Positions 1-9,831 are shown, numbered from the stretch's first letter. The stretch: 64,000 nt of DNA from Pseudomonas fluorescens (GCF_900215245.1 NZ_LT907842.1:6447448-6511447); one strand, 5' to 3'. The notes: a model not told the origin generated them from the sequence alone. Numbers and translations are program-made.

Positions 1-402
1 CTGCACAACCTGGCCGACGGCAACGATGCACTCGAGCGCTACAGCGCTGAAAAGGGCTATTTCGACGTGATGTTCGAAGTCTCCGGCAGTGCCCAGGCCC
101 TGCGCAACGGCCTGGAGTGCATCGCCCCGCGCGGTGTGCTGGTGACGGTCGGGCTGGGGGGTGATGTGTCGCTGCCACTGAATGTGCTGGTCAGTCGCGA
201 GATTGAATTACGCGGCACCTTCCGCTTCCACAGCGAATTCGCCCAGGCGGTGGACTTGCTCAATCGCCACATCGTGGATGTGCGCCCGGTGATCTCCCAC
301 ACCGTGCCGTTTGGCGACGCGGTGCAGGCGTTTGAATTGGCCGCGGACAAGACTCAGGCAATGAAAGTGGTGCTGGACTTTGGTGTGCCCGACGCGGGCT
401 GA
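1..402 (+). CDS. idnD: L-idonate 5-dehydrogenase-like zinc alcohol dehydrogenase, C-terminal part
   Basis: Only the last 133 codons are present; the gene enters from the left edge. The visible part is the end of the NAD-binding domain and the C-terminal catalytic strand of a medium-chain dehydrogenase. The segments FEVSGS, GVLVTVGLGG and ELRGTFRF match the L-idonate 5-dehydrogenase subfamily as I remember E. coli IdnD. That enzyme oxidises L-idonate to 5-ketogluconate in the cytoplasm. The catalytic zinc ligands lie in the missing N-terminus, so substrate cannot be confirmed. The gene ends 3 bases before the convergent FetB stop. Confidence 0.7.
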   Translation: MHNLADGNDALERYSAEKGYFDVMFEVSGSAQALRNGLECIAPRGVLVTVGLGGDVSLPLNVLVSREIELRGTFRFHSEFAQAVDLLNRHIVDVRPVISHTVPFGDAVQAFELAADKTQAMKVVLDFGVPDAG

Positions 403-405
403 CAG

Positions 406-1197
406 TCAGCGTTCTTCCAATCGGTCGCGCAAAAACCGGTGGCTCCTGGAGAACAGCCGCCGGTAGGTGAGCAGTACCGCACCGACCGTGCCCAGCGCCG
501 ACGACGCGGCGATCAAAAACATGATGACGATCTGGTAGCGCACCGCGTCCACCGGGCTCTCCCCGGCCAGCACCTGGCCCGTCATCATGCCCGGCAAGCT
601 GACGATGCCCACCACGGTCATCTGGTTCAGCGTCGGGATCATCCCGGCGCGCACCGCCTGGCGGATGGCTTCCTGCGCCGCTTCCCAACGCGAACCGCCC
701 AGAGCCAGGATCATCTCGATGGTGTTGCGCCCCGAGGTCAGTTCCTGAGTCATGCGCTCGATCCCCAGGGACACACCGGTCAGTGTATTGCCCAGGATCA
801 TTCCCAAAATCGGGATCGCATACTGCGGCTCGTACCACGGGTGGATGCGGATTACCGCAAACAAACCCACCGCCGTCACCAACCAGGAACTGCCCCACAC
901 CGACAGGATGCTGTCGACCCGCTGCCCGCGATAGGTCCTGCGCCCACGCCCCGCCGCCGACAACCCGGCAATCAAGGTCATCGCACACATCAACGGCAGC
1001 ACCACATACCAGTACGCGAACTCGAATACCCACCCCAGCAGGTAACCGATGGCCAACAATTGCACCACCGTACGCACCGCCGCCCAGAGCAATTGGCGAC
1101 CGAGGCCCAGGCGCAGCAGCAATGACAGCGCGCCGTTGATCAGGATCAGCGAGGCGGCGATGCCCATGTCCAGCGCGGTGAGGTTTTGATAGTTCAT
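406..1197 (-). CDS. fetB: FetB-type ABC transporter permease (UPF0014)
   Basis: A 263-residue integral membrane protein with about seven hydrophobic segments, the usual length for FetB (YbbM). Family hallmarks visible are the run around QNLTALD at the start, the ILGMILGNTLTG segment near the middle and the SLPGMMTGQ loop. In E. coli, FetAB exports iron and lowers oxidative stress. The start codon overlaps the end of the upstream ATPase gene by 4 bases (ATGA), so the two are translationally coupled. No periplasmic binding protein accompanies them, which fits an exporter. Confidence 0.85.
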   Translation of the reverse strand: MNYQNLTALDMGIAASLILINGALSLLLRLGLGRQLLWAAVRTVVQLLAIGYLLGWVFEFAYWYVVLPLMCAMTLIAGLSAAGRGRRTYRGQRVDSILSVWGSSWLVTAVGLFAVIRIHPWYEPQYAIPILGMILGNTLTGVSLGIERMTQELTSGRNTIEMILALGGSRWEAAQEAIRQAVRAGMIPTLNQMTVVGIVSLPGMMTGQVLAGESPVDAVRYQIVIMFLIAASSALGTVGAVLLTYRRLFSRSHRFLRDRLEER

Positions 1198-1871
1198 GGC
1201 TGGGCCGCTCCACTCAGCGCACCGGCAGTCATGTGCAGGTGGAGGGCGCTCATGCGTTGGGCCTGGTCAAGGTCATGGGACACCCAGACATAGGCGCGGG
1301 CATTATCGGCGGCATACCAGGCGGTGATCAGCGCTTCGACATCACGCGAGGATGTCGGGTCGAGGGCCGCGGTCGGTTCGTCCAGCAACAGCACTTCAGG
1401 GTTCAGTTGCAGGGTTCGAATCAGTGAGACGACCTGGGACTCACCGCCTGACAGGTCAGCGGCGTTTTTGCCCAGGAAGTCCGGCGTTTTACCGGCGTGC
1501 CCCAGCAGCGCGGTGACCGCTGGCAGATCAAAACTGCGCGTGCGCAGCGTCTTGAGGCTGAAGGGGAAACGCAGGTTGTCTTCGACCGTGCCCTCGATCA
1601 ACGCGGGGCGTTGTGAGAGGTAGCTGATGTGGCTGCGATAGTGGGGAATCTGCGCGTTGGTGATGGGCTGGCCGTTCCAGAGGAGCTGCCCGCTGGTGGG
1701 CGCATCCAGCAATGCCAGCGCCCGCAGGAACACGCTTTTACCGGAGCCCGAGGAGCCGGTGATGGACACGCGGTCGGCGCGGTTCAAGCAGAAGTCCGTG
1801 GGTTGCAGCAACGCCACCTGGCGGCGCTCGTCCCTGCGCGTAAGGCCGCGGGTTTCTATCAGTGCGCTCAT
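1194..1871 (-). CDS. fetA: FetA-type ABC transporter ATP-binding protein
   Basis: A 225-residue nucleotide-binding subunit. Walker A is GSSGSGKS near residue 38, the signature is LSGGE near residue 140, and Walker B is LLLDEP near residue 160, followed by the switch histidine in WVSHD. Length and pairing with the UPF0014 permease identify it as FetA (YbbL), the energising subunit of an iron/metal exporter at the inner membrane. It is the first gene of a two-gene operon. The 132 bases between it and the divergent aldo/keto reductase gene must hold both promoters. Confidence 0.85.
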   Translation of the reverse strand: MSALIETRGLTRRDERRQVALLQPTDFCLNRADRVSITGSSGSGKSVFLRALALLDAPTSGQLLWNGQPITNAQIPHYRSHISYLSQRPALIEGTVEDNLRFPFSLKTLRTRSFDLPAVTALLGHAGKTPDFLGKNAADLSGGESQVVSLIRTLQLNPEVLLLDEPTAALDPTSSRDVEALITAWYAADNARAYVWVSHDLDQAQRMSALHLHMTAGALSGAAQP

Positions 1872-2003
1872 GAACGCGGGGTTCCTCTTAAACCGTGTTG
1901 GGTGCCATGGTGAGGCACGCGCAGGAAGTTTTCATGAAAAAATTCAAACTATCGCCACCCCTGTCGTTCACAGGTTCACGTGCAACGTAAAACAGGAGGC
2001 GAC

Positions 2004-3079
2004 ATGCAATACCGTCAACTGGGCCATTCGGGCCTGCTGGTATCCGAAATCATCCTCGGCACCGTGCCATTTGGGGGGGCGCCGAATTTGCAAAATGCGG
2101 CGCGGTGGACGTGCCCCAGGCCAAGCGCATGTTCGACATCGCGTTTGACGCCGGGGTGAATATGGTCGACACCGCCGACCTGTATTCCCACGGGTTGGCT
2201 GAGGAAGTCGTCGGTAAAGCCTTGGGTGACAAACGTCACGACATCCTGCTGGCCACCAAGGGCCGCAGCCCCGTGGACAAAAACCCGAACAACTCCGGCT
2301 CATCGCGCTTCCACCTGATCCGCGCCTGCGAAGCCAGCTTGAAGCGGCTGGGCACCGATCATATCGACCTCTACCAGCTGCATAACTGGGACGGCGTGAC
2401 GCCCATCGAGGAAACCCTCGAAGCCCTGCGCCTGTTAGTGGGCTCCGGGAAAATTCGCTACTTCGGCACCAGCAACTTCACCGCCTGGCAGATGATGAAA
2501 ACCCTGGGCAAAGCCGAGCTGCACGGCATGCTCAAACCCATCACTCAGCAGATTTACTACACCCCCGAATCTCGCGAAGCCGAGTACGAATTGCTGCCGA
2601 TGGCGCTGGACCAGTCCATCGGCACCCTGGTGTGGGGCCCGATGGGCGAAGGCCTGCTGACCGGCTCGACCCGGCGCGGGCATACGCCGCCGGCCAACAC
2701 CCGCCAGGGCAGCGGCTGGCCGGAACCCTATGTGCATGACCCGGAGCGTGCGCTGGATATCATCGAGACCCTTGCCGCCGTGGGTGATGAGCATGGCGTG
2801 TCAGTGGCGCGTACCTGCCTGGCCTGGCTCAAGGACCGCCCGGGGATCACTTCGCTGATCGTCGGCGCCCGCACCGAAGCGCACCTGCGCGACAACCTGG
2901 CGGCCACTGAGCTGAAACTCACCGAGGCGCAATCTTCGCGTATCGAGGCCGTAACGCGCCGACAGCCGCTGTACCCGTACTGGCATCGGTTTACCGCCGG
3001 GATTGATCGCTTTGATCCGGCGGAGCAACCGTTCCTGGCGGAACATCAAAAGACCATGGATGCCAGAAAAGATAAGTAA
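2004..3079 (+). pseudogene. Aldo/keto reductase, frameshifted near the N-terminus
   Basis: A good start lies at 2004 (ATG preceded by AGGAGG) and encodes MQYRQLGHSGLLVSEI, a canonical aldo/keto reductase beginning. This frame breaks at a run of seven G (2073-2079). The rest of the protein (AEFAKCGAVDVPQAK through the C-terminus) continues in another frame to the stop at 3079. Eight G would restore one open frame of about 358 residues reading FGGGAEFAK. The body keeps the active-site region DTADLYS and the NADPH-binding C-terminus, so the break is recent, or it is a sequencing error in a homopolymer. A GTG inside the second frame at 2105 could at best give a truncated enzyme. Confidence 0.8.
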
Positions 3080-3098
3080 ACGGTCACGCAAATCCCAA

Positions 3099-3188
3099 TG
3101 TGGGAGCGGGCTTGCCCGCGACAGCGGTGGATCAGTTAGCGAATCTGGTGACTGAGACTGCGCAATCGCGGGCAAGCCCGCTCCCACA
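3099..3188. repeat. REPIN-like pair of inverted REP sequences
   Basis: Two 23-base arms, 3099-3121 and 3166-3188, are exact reverse complements of each other, separated by 44 bases. Each arm carries the core GGGAGCGGGCTTGCCCGC with its own small palindrome. This is the architecture of paired REP sequences (REPINs) that RAYT transposases mobilise in Pseudomonas fluorescens. It sits in the intergenic space after the broken reductase gene, as such elements usually do. No RAYT gene is visible in the window. Confidence 0.85.
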
Positions 3189-3346
3189 GTTTTGAATTGC
3201 ACTGAACAGCAATCCTGCCTATATTTCCCGCCTGGCGCTCTCTACGCCACCTTCCGCGGAAAGGGCTGCGCCCAAGACACTCAAGCACCACCTCATTGCT
3301 ACGACTCCCAACCTTAAAGCGGAAAAGGTTTGTACAAGGAGATCGT

Positions 3347-4552
3347 ATGTCGCCACGCCCCGTATCCTCGCCCCATAACGGCCGTATTAACCTTGCGCAG
3401 CAGCGCAAGCGCGCCAAGGAGCTATTGGCACAGCTGAAAAGCCAGGACCCCGGCGCCACCCTGTCGCAGGCCCAATGGCAGGTTGCCAGACAGCTCGGTT
3501 TCAGCAGCTGGCCCAAACTCAAGACCCATGTCGACGCCCTCGATTTCGCCGCCCGCCACCCCATGTTCGAGGCCTGCGATGAAGCCCGCACCACCCACTG
3601 GCGCTGTGGCAGTGACATAGCCCACAGCCTGCAACTGGCGGGGTTCAAAGGGCAGTTCCGGATGCTCACCGACCCGTTGTGCATGGGGCCGGTTCGCGAC
3701 CTGCCCAGCGAAGATTTCCGCGCCTTGCGCAGTGCCTTTATCAGCCAGACGTTTGCGCTGGACTACATGGATGCAGCGCGCCGTGTCGACGATGAATATA
3801 ACCAACTGGACGCCTTGGCCAGCGCCAACCACAGCGTGCTGTGGTGCGAGGCGGATGCCTACGACCAGCTGTTTTTGATCCGCGCACTGGCCGGTCTTGA
3901 GCAGGCACCGCCCAGGCTGGAGTTGATTGAAGTTGACCGTATTCCCGGCGTCGAGCGCTTTATCGGCATTGGCCTGTTGGCACCCGATGTGCTGGCGTGG
4001 CTATGGCCGCAGCGACGCGTGATCAATGACGCGGCAGTGCAGTTGGCCCAACAGGCCTGGTCGGCGTACTGCGACAGCTCACCGGTCAAGCTCGCGGAAC
4101 TGGCTCATAGTCCGCACGCATCGCTGCCGTTCCTCGCGCCAGCGCTACTGCGCCAGTTGCAGGAACTGCCAGGTTTTGTGGACGGCCTGTCGCTCACCGA
4201 GCGCCTGTCGTTAAGGTACATCGCCGAAGTTGGACCGGTGCCCTTCGGCAGAGTGTTTGCCGAACTGATGGCCAAGCGCGAGCCGCTGCCATTCCTGGGC
4301 GACATGATGTTTCATGCACTGCTGCGGCCGTTGATCGACGGGCCGAATCCCTTGCTGATCGAAACCGGAACCGAGCGCGAATGGCCACGCCGCGAGCTGC
4401 TATTGACGCCGCTGGGGGCGCAGGTGCTGGACGGGGATGCGTATTGGCTCGATCACGCCGGCCATGCGCGCTGGGTCGGAGGCGTGTGCCTCACTCCCGG
4501 CCAAGCGCATTGGACGCTGGGCAGCAATTACCTGCCCATCTGGCGTGACTGA
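3347..4552 (+). CDS. DUF1835 domain protein
   Basis: A 401-residue soluble protein. The start at 3347 is chosen because AAGGAG lies at the right distance before it. Residues 10-60 form a charged helical N-terminus (LAQQRKRAKELLAQLK). The region from about residue 90 (DIAHSLQLAGFKGQF, then DPLCMGPV) matches the beginning of DUF1835 as I recall it. The function of this family is not established. There is no signal peptide or membrane segment. The downstream neighbour is convergent and 7 bases away, so this is a single-gene unit following the REPIN. Confidence 0.65.
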   Translation: MSPRPVSSPHNGRINLAQQRKRAKELLAQLKSQDPGATLSQAQWQVARQLGFSSWPKLKTHVDALDFAARHPMFEACDEARTTHWRCGSDIAHSLQLAGFKGQFRMLTDPLCMGPVRDLPSEDFRALRSAFISQTFALDYMDAARRVDDEYNQLDALASANHSVLWCEADAYDQLFLIRALAGLEQAPPRLELIEVDRIPGVERFIGIGLLAPDVLAWLWPQRRVINDAAVQLAQQAWSAYCDSSPVKLAELAHSPHASLPFLAPALLRQLQELPGFVDGLSLTERLSLRYIAEVGPVPFGRVFAELMAKREPLPFLGDMMFHALLRPLIDGPNPLLIETGTEREWPRRELLLTPLGAQVLDGDAYWLDHAGHARWVGGVCLTPGQAHWTLGSNYLPIWRD

Positions 4553-4559
4553 CACCCGC

Positions 4560-5081
4560 TTACCGCTTGGGCGATAACCCGACGGCGCACGCCACCACCG
4601 CCGGGTCGCCCAAAGGGATCGCGCGCGGGCCCACCGAGGGTGGCTGGGTACGGCTGTCGACGGCGCGCAGTACCGGACGCTCAACGGTCGGCAGGCTATG
4701 GTCGGGGTCGACAATTTCCATGCAACGGCGCAGTGAGTTGAAGTCCGGCGACTGCGACAGCGAGAGGTGCAGCGTCTGGCTCACCGATACAGACACCACC
4801 GAACTCTGCGCGCATTGCCCGTCATAGATCAGCGTGTGGCGAATCAGCGGGTTGTCATGGCAATACTTCAACAGGTTGACGTGCCTGGATCGCACCAGCG
4901 CTGTGTTGATGATCAACAAGTCGAACGCCACACAACCTGAGCGCGTCAACGCCTGCAACTCCTCGAACGAACTCAAGGGGGCGATACGGTGATAGCCCAG
5001 CTGGTTGAGCATTTTCTCGATCTTGATCCGTTGCAACAAGTCTGCATCAGCAATCAGAAGGCGTAACGCTTTATTGGACAT
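4560..5081 (-). CDS. Orphan degenerate receiver-domain protein of the fimbrial locus
   Basis: A 173-residue cytoplasmic protein. Residues 5-115 look like a response-regulator receiver (LRLLIADADLLQRIKIEKML, then FDLLIINTAL). The phospho-acceptor aspartate is replaced by asparagine (IINTAL where family members have LTDLxMP), and the usual lysine after strand 5 is not evident. The remaining 55 residues are proline-rich and not a known DNA-binding domain. The gene is transcribed divergently from the first chaperone gene and has its own RcsB-box-like site at 5158-5175, so it probably belongs to the fimbrial regulon as a phosphorylation-independent partner. The ATG at 5081 was preferred over one eight codons upstream. 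Confidence 0.6.
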   Translation of the reverse strand: MSNKALRLLIADADLLQRIKIEKMLNQLGYHRIAPLSSFEELQALTRSGCVAFDLLIINTALVRSRHVNLLKYCHDNPLIRHTLIYDGQCAQSSVVSVSVSQTLHLSLSQSPDFNSLRRCMEIVDPDHSLPTVERPVLRAVDSRTQPPSVGPRAIPLGDPAVVACAVGLSPKR

Positions 5082-5157
5082 AGGGTAAACCTGACAGTTG
5101 GGCATCAGCGTCGATCATTCAACGCTGAACACGGTAACCGTCAGCGGGAAACCTGAC

Positions 5158-5175
5158 TTTAAGGCGATTCTGAAA
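5158..5175 (-). promoter_or_regulatory. RcsB-box-like site upstream of the orphan receiver gene
   Basis: Read on the minus strand the site is TTTCAGAATCGCCTTAAA. It shares the AGAATCG core with the sites at 5201, 6983 and 15039. It lies about 77 bases before the ATG of the minus-strand receiver gene. E. coli RcsB boxes have the form TAAGAATATTCTTA, which this resembles. Confidence 0.5.
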
Positions 5176-5200
5176 CGGTCACCGGGCGCACCGGTCCACT

Positions 5201-5218
5201 TTTAAGAATCGCCTGAAA
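5201..5218 (+). promoter_or_regulatory. RcsB-box-like site upstream of the chaperone-adhesin operon
   Basis: TTTAAGAATCGCCTGAAA, nearly the mirror of the divergent site 43 bases away. It lies about 70 bases before the start of the first chaperone gene. The two sites together mark the divergent promoter region of the fimbrial locus. Confidence 0.55.
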
Positions 5219-5287
5219 GCCCTCGCATCACCTCGCCCCTACCATGGCCTGCGTCCTCTCACGCTGCCATGGAATTCGTCTGTGCTC

Positions 5288-5971
5288 ATGTTTTTACTCA
5301 GAATGGTGCTGATCGCCTGCGGGCTGCTGGTTCTCGCGCCGCCGCCCGCCAGCGCGGCACTGAAAATCGAAGGCACGCGCTTGATCTATTTCGGCCAGGA
5401 CAAGGCCGCCAGCATCAACGTGATCAACCAGGCATCGCGCGAGGTGGTGGTGCAAACCTGGATCACCGGCGATGACGACTCAAGCGGCGCGGTGCCGTTT
5501 GCCGCCACCGAGCCTCTGGTGCAACTGGGCGCGGGGGAGCATCACCCACTGCGCATCCTGTATGCCGGCGAAGGCTTGCCCACCGATCGCGAATCGCTGT
5601 TCTGGCTCAACATCATGGAGATTCCGCTCAAGCCGGAAGACCCTGACAGCGTGCAGTTTGCGATACGCCAACGGCTCAAGCTGTTCTATCGGCCGCCCGC
5701 ACTCAAGGGCGGCTCGGCCGAGGCGGTGCAGCAGTTGGTCTGGAGCAGCACTGACGGGCACACCCTCACGGTCCGCAACCCCAGCGCGTTTCACCTGTCG
5801 CTGGTGAACGTACAGACCGACAGCGTGACGCTCAGCGATTACCTGCTGCTCAAACCTCAAGAGAGCAAAACCCTGACGGCACCGAGCGCCTTGCCCAAGG
5901 GCACCACCCTCCATTTCACCGAAATCACCGATATCGGCTTGCAGGCCCGCCATAGCGCGGCGCTCAAGTGA
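5288..5971 (+). CDS. Periplasmic fimbrial chaperone (PapD/FimC type), first copy
   Basis: A 227-residue PapD-like chaperone. A signal peptide (residues 1-20, ending ASA) is followed by two immunoglobulin-like domains. The family signature is visible as FWLNIMEIP near residue 100 and the basic subunit-binding strand RQRLKLFYRP. It caps fimbrial subunits in the periplasm and delivers them to the usher. It is the first gene of an operon with the adhesin gene downstream (24-base gap) and probably serves the tip adhesin, like the second chaperone of P. aeruginosa Cup systems. A GTG two codons upstream (5282) is an alternative start. Confidence 0.85.
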   Translation: MFLLRMVLIACGLLVLAPPPASAALKIEGTRLIYFGQDKAASINVINQASREVVVQTWITGDDDSSGAVPFAATEPLVQLGAGEHHPLRILYAGEGLPTDRESLFWLNIMEIPLKPEDPDSVQFAIRQRLKLFYRPPALKGGSAEAVQQLVWSSTDGHTLTVRNPSAFHLSLVNVQTDSVTLSDYLLLKPQESKTLTAPSALPKGTTLHFTEITDIGLQARHSAALK

Positions 5972-5994
5972 TAGATCGCGGGGTATTTACACCT

Positions 5995-6975
5995 ATGTCA
6001 CTGACCAAACGCTGCTTACCAATACTGCTGTGGGTCTGCGCGGCCCTGCCCGCCACCAGCCATGCGCTGGCGTGCCGTGAGGACGGCACCGGCTCGATCA
6101 TCACCCAGGAAGCGTTGGGCACCGCGCTGGCCGTCGCCGCCGACGCCCCCAACGGCAGCATTATCTGGGAGTCGGGCCCACGCTCGACCAATGTGATCTG
6201 CAAGGACGACTACAACGTCGGCCGCGAAGAGGTGTATTTCTACGTCAACCCGGCCGGCGTGAGCATCGGCACGGGCATTCGCGTGGGTATCCGCTACAAC
6301 AACCAGCCGATTACCCAAAGCACTGGCAAGGTCGGCACCGGGTTCTTTTCCGACCGGGGCTGCACCTCCAACTGCATCGGTTGGGACAAGGCGCGCTTTA
6401 CCCTCAACTTCAGTGTCTTCATCGAGAAGTACGACCCCACGCCACCGAGTGGCCAAGCCAGTACATTGACCTCGTACCGCGTCTTCCAACTGGACGGCGT
6501 GCGCGGGCTCAACTCAAGGCCCAACAGCAACTTCAACTACGTGGTCACCGGCATGAACGGCATCCGCTTCGTGCCTTGCACCCCCGAACTGACCATCACC
6601 CCTAACGTGGTGAAATTCCCCACACCGTCGCGCAAGGCTTCAATCGGTGAAGTCGCCAGCAGCGCGAACTTCAGTCTGAACCTGCGCAAGGGCTGCGACA
6701 CGCCCTACACCGTCAGCGCCCGCTTCGCCAGCACCTCGGGAGGCGGCAGCGTAATCAACGGGTTGCTGGTGCCGGACAACAACAATTCGGTGGGCATCTC
6801 CTTGTCCCGCGCCGAAAGCGACCAGCCATTGCCGTTCAACGATTGGTTCACCCTGCAGCAACTGATGGGCCTGGGCCAGAGCCACGATGAATTCCGCGCC
6901 GACCTGAAATGGCGCACCCTGCCAAAACCCGGCGCGTTCGACGCCGCCGTGGTGGTGGATATGTACTACAAGTAG
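5995..6975 (+). CDS. Fimbrial tip adhesin / minor fimbrial subunit
   Basis: A 326-residue exported protein with a signal peptide (cleavage probably after SHALA) and several cysteines. The N-terminal half is unlike major subunits and probably is the receptor-binding lectin domain. The C-terminal half from about residue 195 (CTPELTITPNVVKFP) resembles a pilin domain ending in the typical aromatic tail VVDMYYK. This two-domain layout and position after a chaperone fit a Cup tip adhesin (CupB6/CupD4-like role). A GTG at 5968 overlapping the previous stop is an alternative start. The receptor cannot be predicted. Confidence 0.7.
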   Translation: MSLTKRCLPILLWVCAALPATSHALACREDGTGSIITQEALGTALAVAADAPNGSIIWESGPRSTNVICKDDYNVGREEVYFYVNPAGVSIGTGIRVGIRYNNQPITQSTGKVGTGFFSDRGCTSNCIGWDKARFTLNFSVFIEKYDPTPPSGQASTLTSYRVFQLDGVRGLNSRPNSNFNYVVTGMNGIRFVPCTPELTITPNVVKFPTPSRKASIGEVASSANFSLNLRKGCDTPYTVSARFASTSGGGSVINGLLVPDNNNSVGISLSRAESDQPLPFNDWFTLQQLMGLGQSHDEFRADLKWRTLPKPGAFDAAVVVDMYYK

Positions 6976-6982
6976 ATGATTT

Positions 6983-6998
6983 TTAAGGATCGTCTTAT
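6983..6998 (+). promoter_or_regulatory. RcsB-box-like site upstream of the first hybrid kinase gene
   Basis: TTAAGGATCGTCTTAT lies 8 bases after the adhesin stop and 35 bases before the kinase start. It differs by two bases from the best copy at 15039 and suggests feedback on the regulatory genes. Confidence 0.55.
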
Positions 6999-7032
6999 GC
7001 CAGGCGCAACGGCCCGCGCTTAAAGTCTGCCG

Positions 7033-9831
7033 ATGCGATTGAAAAGTTATCTGCTCCAGATCAACCCCGTCCTCTCCCGACCCGAAGCAGCCAGAAGGCT
7101 GCTTCGTATTTTTGCGACCGTGCTGCTCGTCGGCATCCTGAGCGGGGTCTATACCTTTCTGCTCTCGACCTTCAATAACGACATTTCCCAGCGCCGCGGC
7201 TACATGAGCAGCGCCATCGCCGAAGCCCATACCTTTTTCACCAATCGCCAGGCCCTGCTCGAAAGCCTGAGCCTGTCGGCGGTGCGCAAGCAGTCGCGGC
7301 TTTACCCGTCCTCGCCGGAAGAACAACACCTGGAGCTGGGTAATTCACCCGGCAACCAATGGAGCATCTGGCTGACCGCACGCATGCGTGACTACCTCAA
7401 GGCCAAGCAACTGAACCTGCTCTATGTGAGCCCCGACCCCAGCCCGCAGGTGACGCGGCTGTACGACGCGACTGCACAGGTATTGCCGATTTCCAAGTGC
7501 ATGCTCAACCGCCTCAAGGCCCTGCAACACAGCGACCCGGCCACGCTCAACGAGCTATGGCTGAGCGACAACACCGAACACCACTCGCACCTGTACATCT
7601 TCATTCGCCTGGACGACCGTGATGCCAATTCCGGCTGGCTCGGCCTGGAAATGGAGAGCCGTGAGGTGTCCTTGACTCTCAGCGACCAGAGCGCCGGGGC
7701 GTTCATGATGCTCAACTCCCAAGGCATGCTGGTCTTCACCAACAGCCCTGATACGAAACTGAGCCGGCAACACCTGAAACCCGACGAAGAGAGCTTCTTC
7801 GGTTTTGTCGGCAGCGGCCTCTTGCCCGACCACCTGGTGATCCGCAAGCACTTGAAGTCTTCGGAGTGGCAACTGATGTACTCCATCGACCTGCGCGCAG
7901 TGGTCACCGGCTTATGGAAACAGCTGCTCGGTTCGCTGCTGTTCTGCCTGTTCAGCCTGATGCTGATCTGGTTGGTGATGCGCCGGGTCGACCAGCGTTT
8001 CATTATTCCCTCGATCCATCGCATCCAGGCACTGATCGAAAGCGAAGCATTTGGCCGTGATGTGATCCAGACCGCGCCCGTCGCGCTCTGTGTGCTGCGC
8101 CGCACCGACGGCCAGGTGGTGCTGGAAAACACCCTGGCCCAGCAGTGGTTGGGCAACGGCCCGGAGCGCGAAGCATTGCGCGCCGGCTGGATCGAGCAAG
8201 CCTTTGCCAACGGCCCGTCCGAACGCAGTGACTACTTTGAAACCATCGACGGCCGCCACCTGTACCTGAGCAGCGCACCGACCCGCTATAAAGGCGAGGA
8301 CGTGCTGTTTTGCGCGTTCAGCGACATCAGCGCGCGCAAGCAGGTCGAGGCGGCGCTTGAAGAAGCGCGGCATTCGGCAGATGCCGCCAACGCCGCAAAG
8401 ACGTTGTTCCTGGCAACCATGAGCCATGAAATCCGCACGCCGCTGTATGGCGTGTTGGGCACCCTGGAACTGCTGGCGCGCACCCAACTCGATAGCCAAC
8501 AGAAAGACTACCTGCACGCCATCGAGGGCTCGTCGTCGACCCTGCTGCAATTGATCTGCGATGTGCTGGATGTGTCGAAGATCGAGGCCGGGCAACTGGC
8601 CCTGGAGTTGAGCGAATTCTCACCGCTGGACCTGGTCCACGAAATTATCCAGGGCTATGCCGCAGCCGCCCAAGGCAAGGGCCTGCAACTGTATGCCTGC
8701 TTCGACCCGAAGTTGCCGGAACGGCTGATCGGCGACGTGACACGCATCCGCCAGATTCTCAACAACCTGCTCAACAACGCGGTGAAATTCACCGACTACG
8801 GGCGCGTGGTGCTGCGGGTCAAAGTGCTGGGCCGCGATGGCGAACGCTCCAGCCTGCTGTGGCAGGTTTCAGACACCGGCAAAGGCATCGCCCAGGAAGA
8901 CCAGGCGATGATTTTCGAACCGTTTTACCAGAGTGAAGGCAACACCAACGTGGTCGCCGGCACCGGCCTGGGCCTGCCGATCTGCCAGCGCCTGACGGAA
9001 TTGATGAACGGCAATATCCGTATGGTCAGCGAACTCGGCCTGGGCAGCAGCTTCAGCCTGATCCTGCCGCTGGAGGAAGCGCCCACCACGCCGATGCCCG
9101 CGTTGCTGGCCGAGACCATCTACGTGGCCTCGCCGATCCCGGAGTTGGCGAACTCCGTCAGCGGCTGGTTGCGCCGCTGGGGCGCGCGGGCCCAGACCGG
9201 TCTGCCGACGCTGCCGGACAACCATCTGCTGCTGCAAGTGCATCCCGGCAGCGTCGACCCGTTGCTGGTGCCGGAGTGGCCGGGGCCGGTGATACACGTG
9301 AGCAGCAACGCCTCTACCGCCGTGGAAGCCGAAGCCGGCGCCTGGCACGTCAACCTCAACCATCTGGGTGCGATTCACCAGGCCGTGAGCCAGGCACAAG
9401 GGCTGTGGGTGGCGCGTGCCGATGAACAAACGCGCCAGCGCGACCTGAACAAACTCAACCTGCACCTGCTGGTGGCCGAAGACAACATCATCAACCAGTT
9501 GATATTGCGTGACCAACTCGAAGAACTCGGCTGCACCGTGGAGCTGGCGGCCGATGGTCAGGAAGCGTTGCAGCTGTACACCGCCGGCAACTTCGACGTG
9601 GTGTTGACCGATGTGAACATGCCCCACATCAACGGCTATGAACTGGCGCGCGAACTGCGCCGCCTGGGCTCACCGTTGCCGATTATCGGGGCCACCGCCA
9701 ACGCCATGCGCGGCGAGGCCGACCTGTGCCTGGCCGCCGGCATGAACCACTGTCTGGTCAAACCCTTTGCGTTGCGGGCTCTATTCAACTCCCTGGCGCC
9801 TTATGCACGGAACACTCATGAAGCCCCTTAG
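7033..9831 (+). CDS. Hybrid sensor histidine kinase, PvrS-like (no HPt domain)
   Basis: A 932-residue inner-membrane kinase. A membrane segment near residues 26-46, a periplasmic sensory region to about 295, and a second membrane segment (about 296-316) are followed by a PAS-like stretch, then HisKA with [10 protein letters not shown] (His465). The ATPase domain shows [16 protein letters not shown] and GTGLGL, and the C-terminal receiver has LTDVNMP (Asp860). There is no HPt domain, unlike the paralogue at 11095. In P. aeruginosa PA14 the equivalent PvrS works with RcsC and RcsB at cupD; by inference it needs another protein's HPt. Its last 14 bases overlap the next gene. Confidence 0.8.
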   Translation: MRLKSYLLQINPVLSRPEAARRLLRIFATVLLVGILSGVYTFLLSTFNNDISQRRGYMSSAIAEAHTFFTNRQALLESLSLSAVRKQSRLYPSSPEEQHLELGNSPGNQWSIWLTARMRDYLKAKQLNLLYVSPDPSPQVTRLYDATAQVLPISKCMLNRLKALQHSDPATLNELWLSDNTEHHSHLYIFIRLDDRDANSGWLGLEMESREVSLTLSDQSAGAFMMLNSQGMLVFTNSPDTKLSRQHLKPDEESFFGFVGSGLLPDHLVIRKHLKSSEWQLMYSIDLRAVVTGLWKQLLGSLLFCLFSLMLIWLVMRRVDQRFIIPSIHRIQALIESEAFGRDVIQTAPVALCVLRRTDGQVVLENTLAQQWLGNGPEREALRAGWIEQAFANGPSERSDYFETIDGRHLYLSSAPTRYKGEDVLFCAFSDISARKQVEAALEEARHSADAANAAKTLFLATMSHEIRTPLYGVLGTLELLARTQLDSQQKDYLHAIEGSSSTLLQLICDVLDVSKIEAGQLALELSEFSPLDLVHEIIQGYAAAAQGKGLQLYACFDPKLPERLIGDVTRIRQILNNLLNNAVKFTDYGRVVLRVKVLGRDGERSSLLWQVSDTGKGIAQEDQAMIFEPFYQSEGNTNVVAGTGLGLPICQRLTELMNGNIRMVSELGLGSSFSLILPLEEAPTTPMPALLAETIYVASPIPELANSVSGWLRRWGARAQTGLPTLPDNHLLLQVHPGSVDPLLVPEWPGPVIHVSSNASTAVEAEAGAWHVNLNHLGAIHQAVSQAQGLWVARADEQTRQRDLNKLNLHLLVAEDNIINQLILRDQLEELGCTVELAADGQEALQLYTAGNFDVVLTDVNMPHINGYELARELRRLGSPLPIIGATANAMRGEADLCLAAGMNHCLVKPFALRALFNSLAPYARNTHEAP

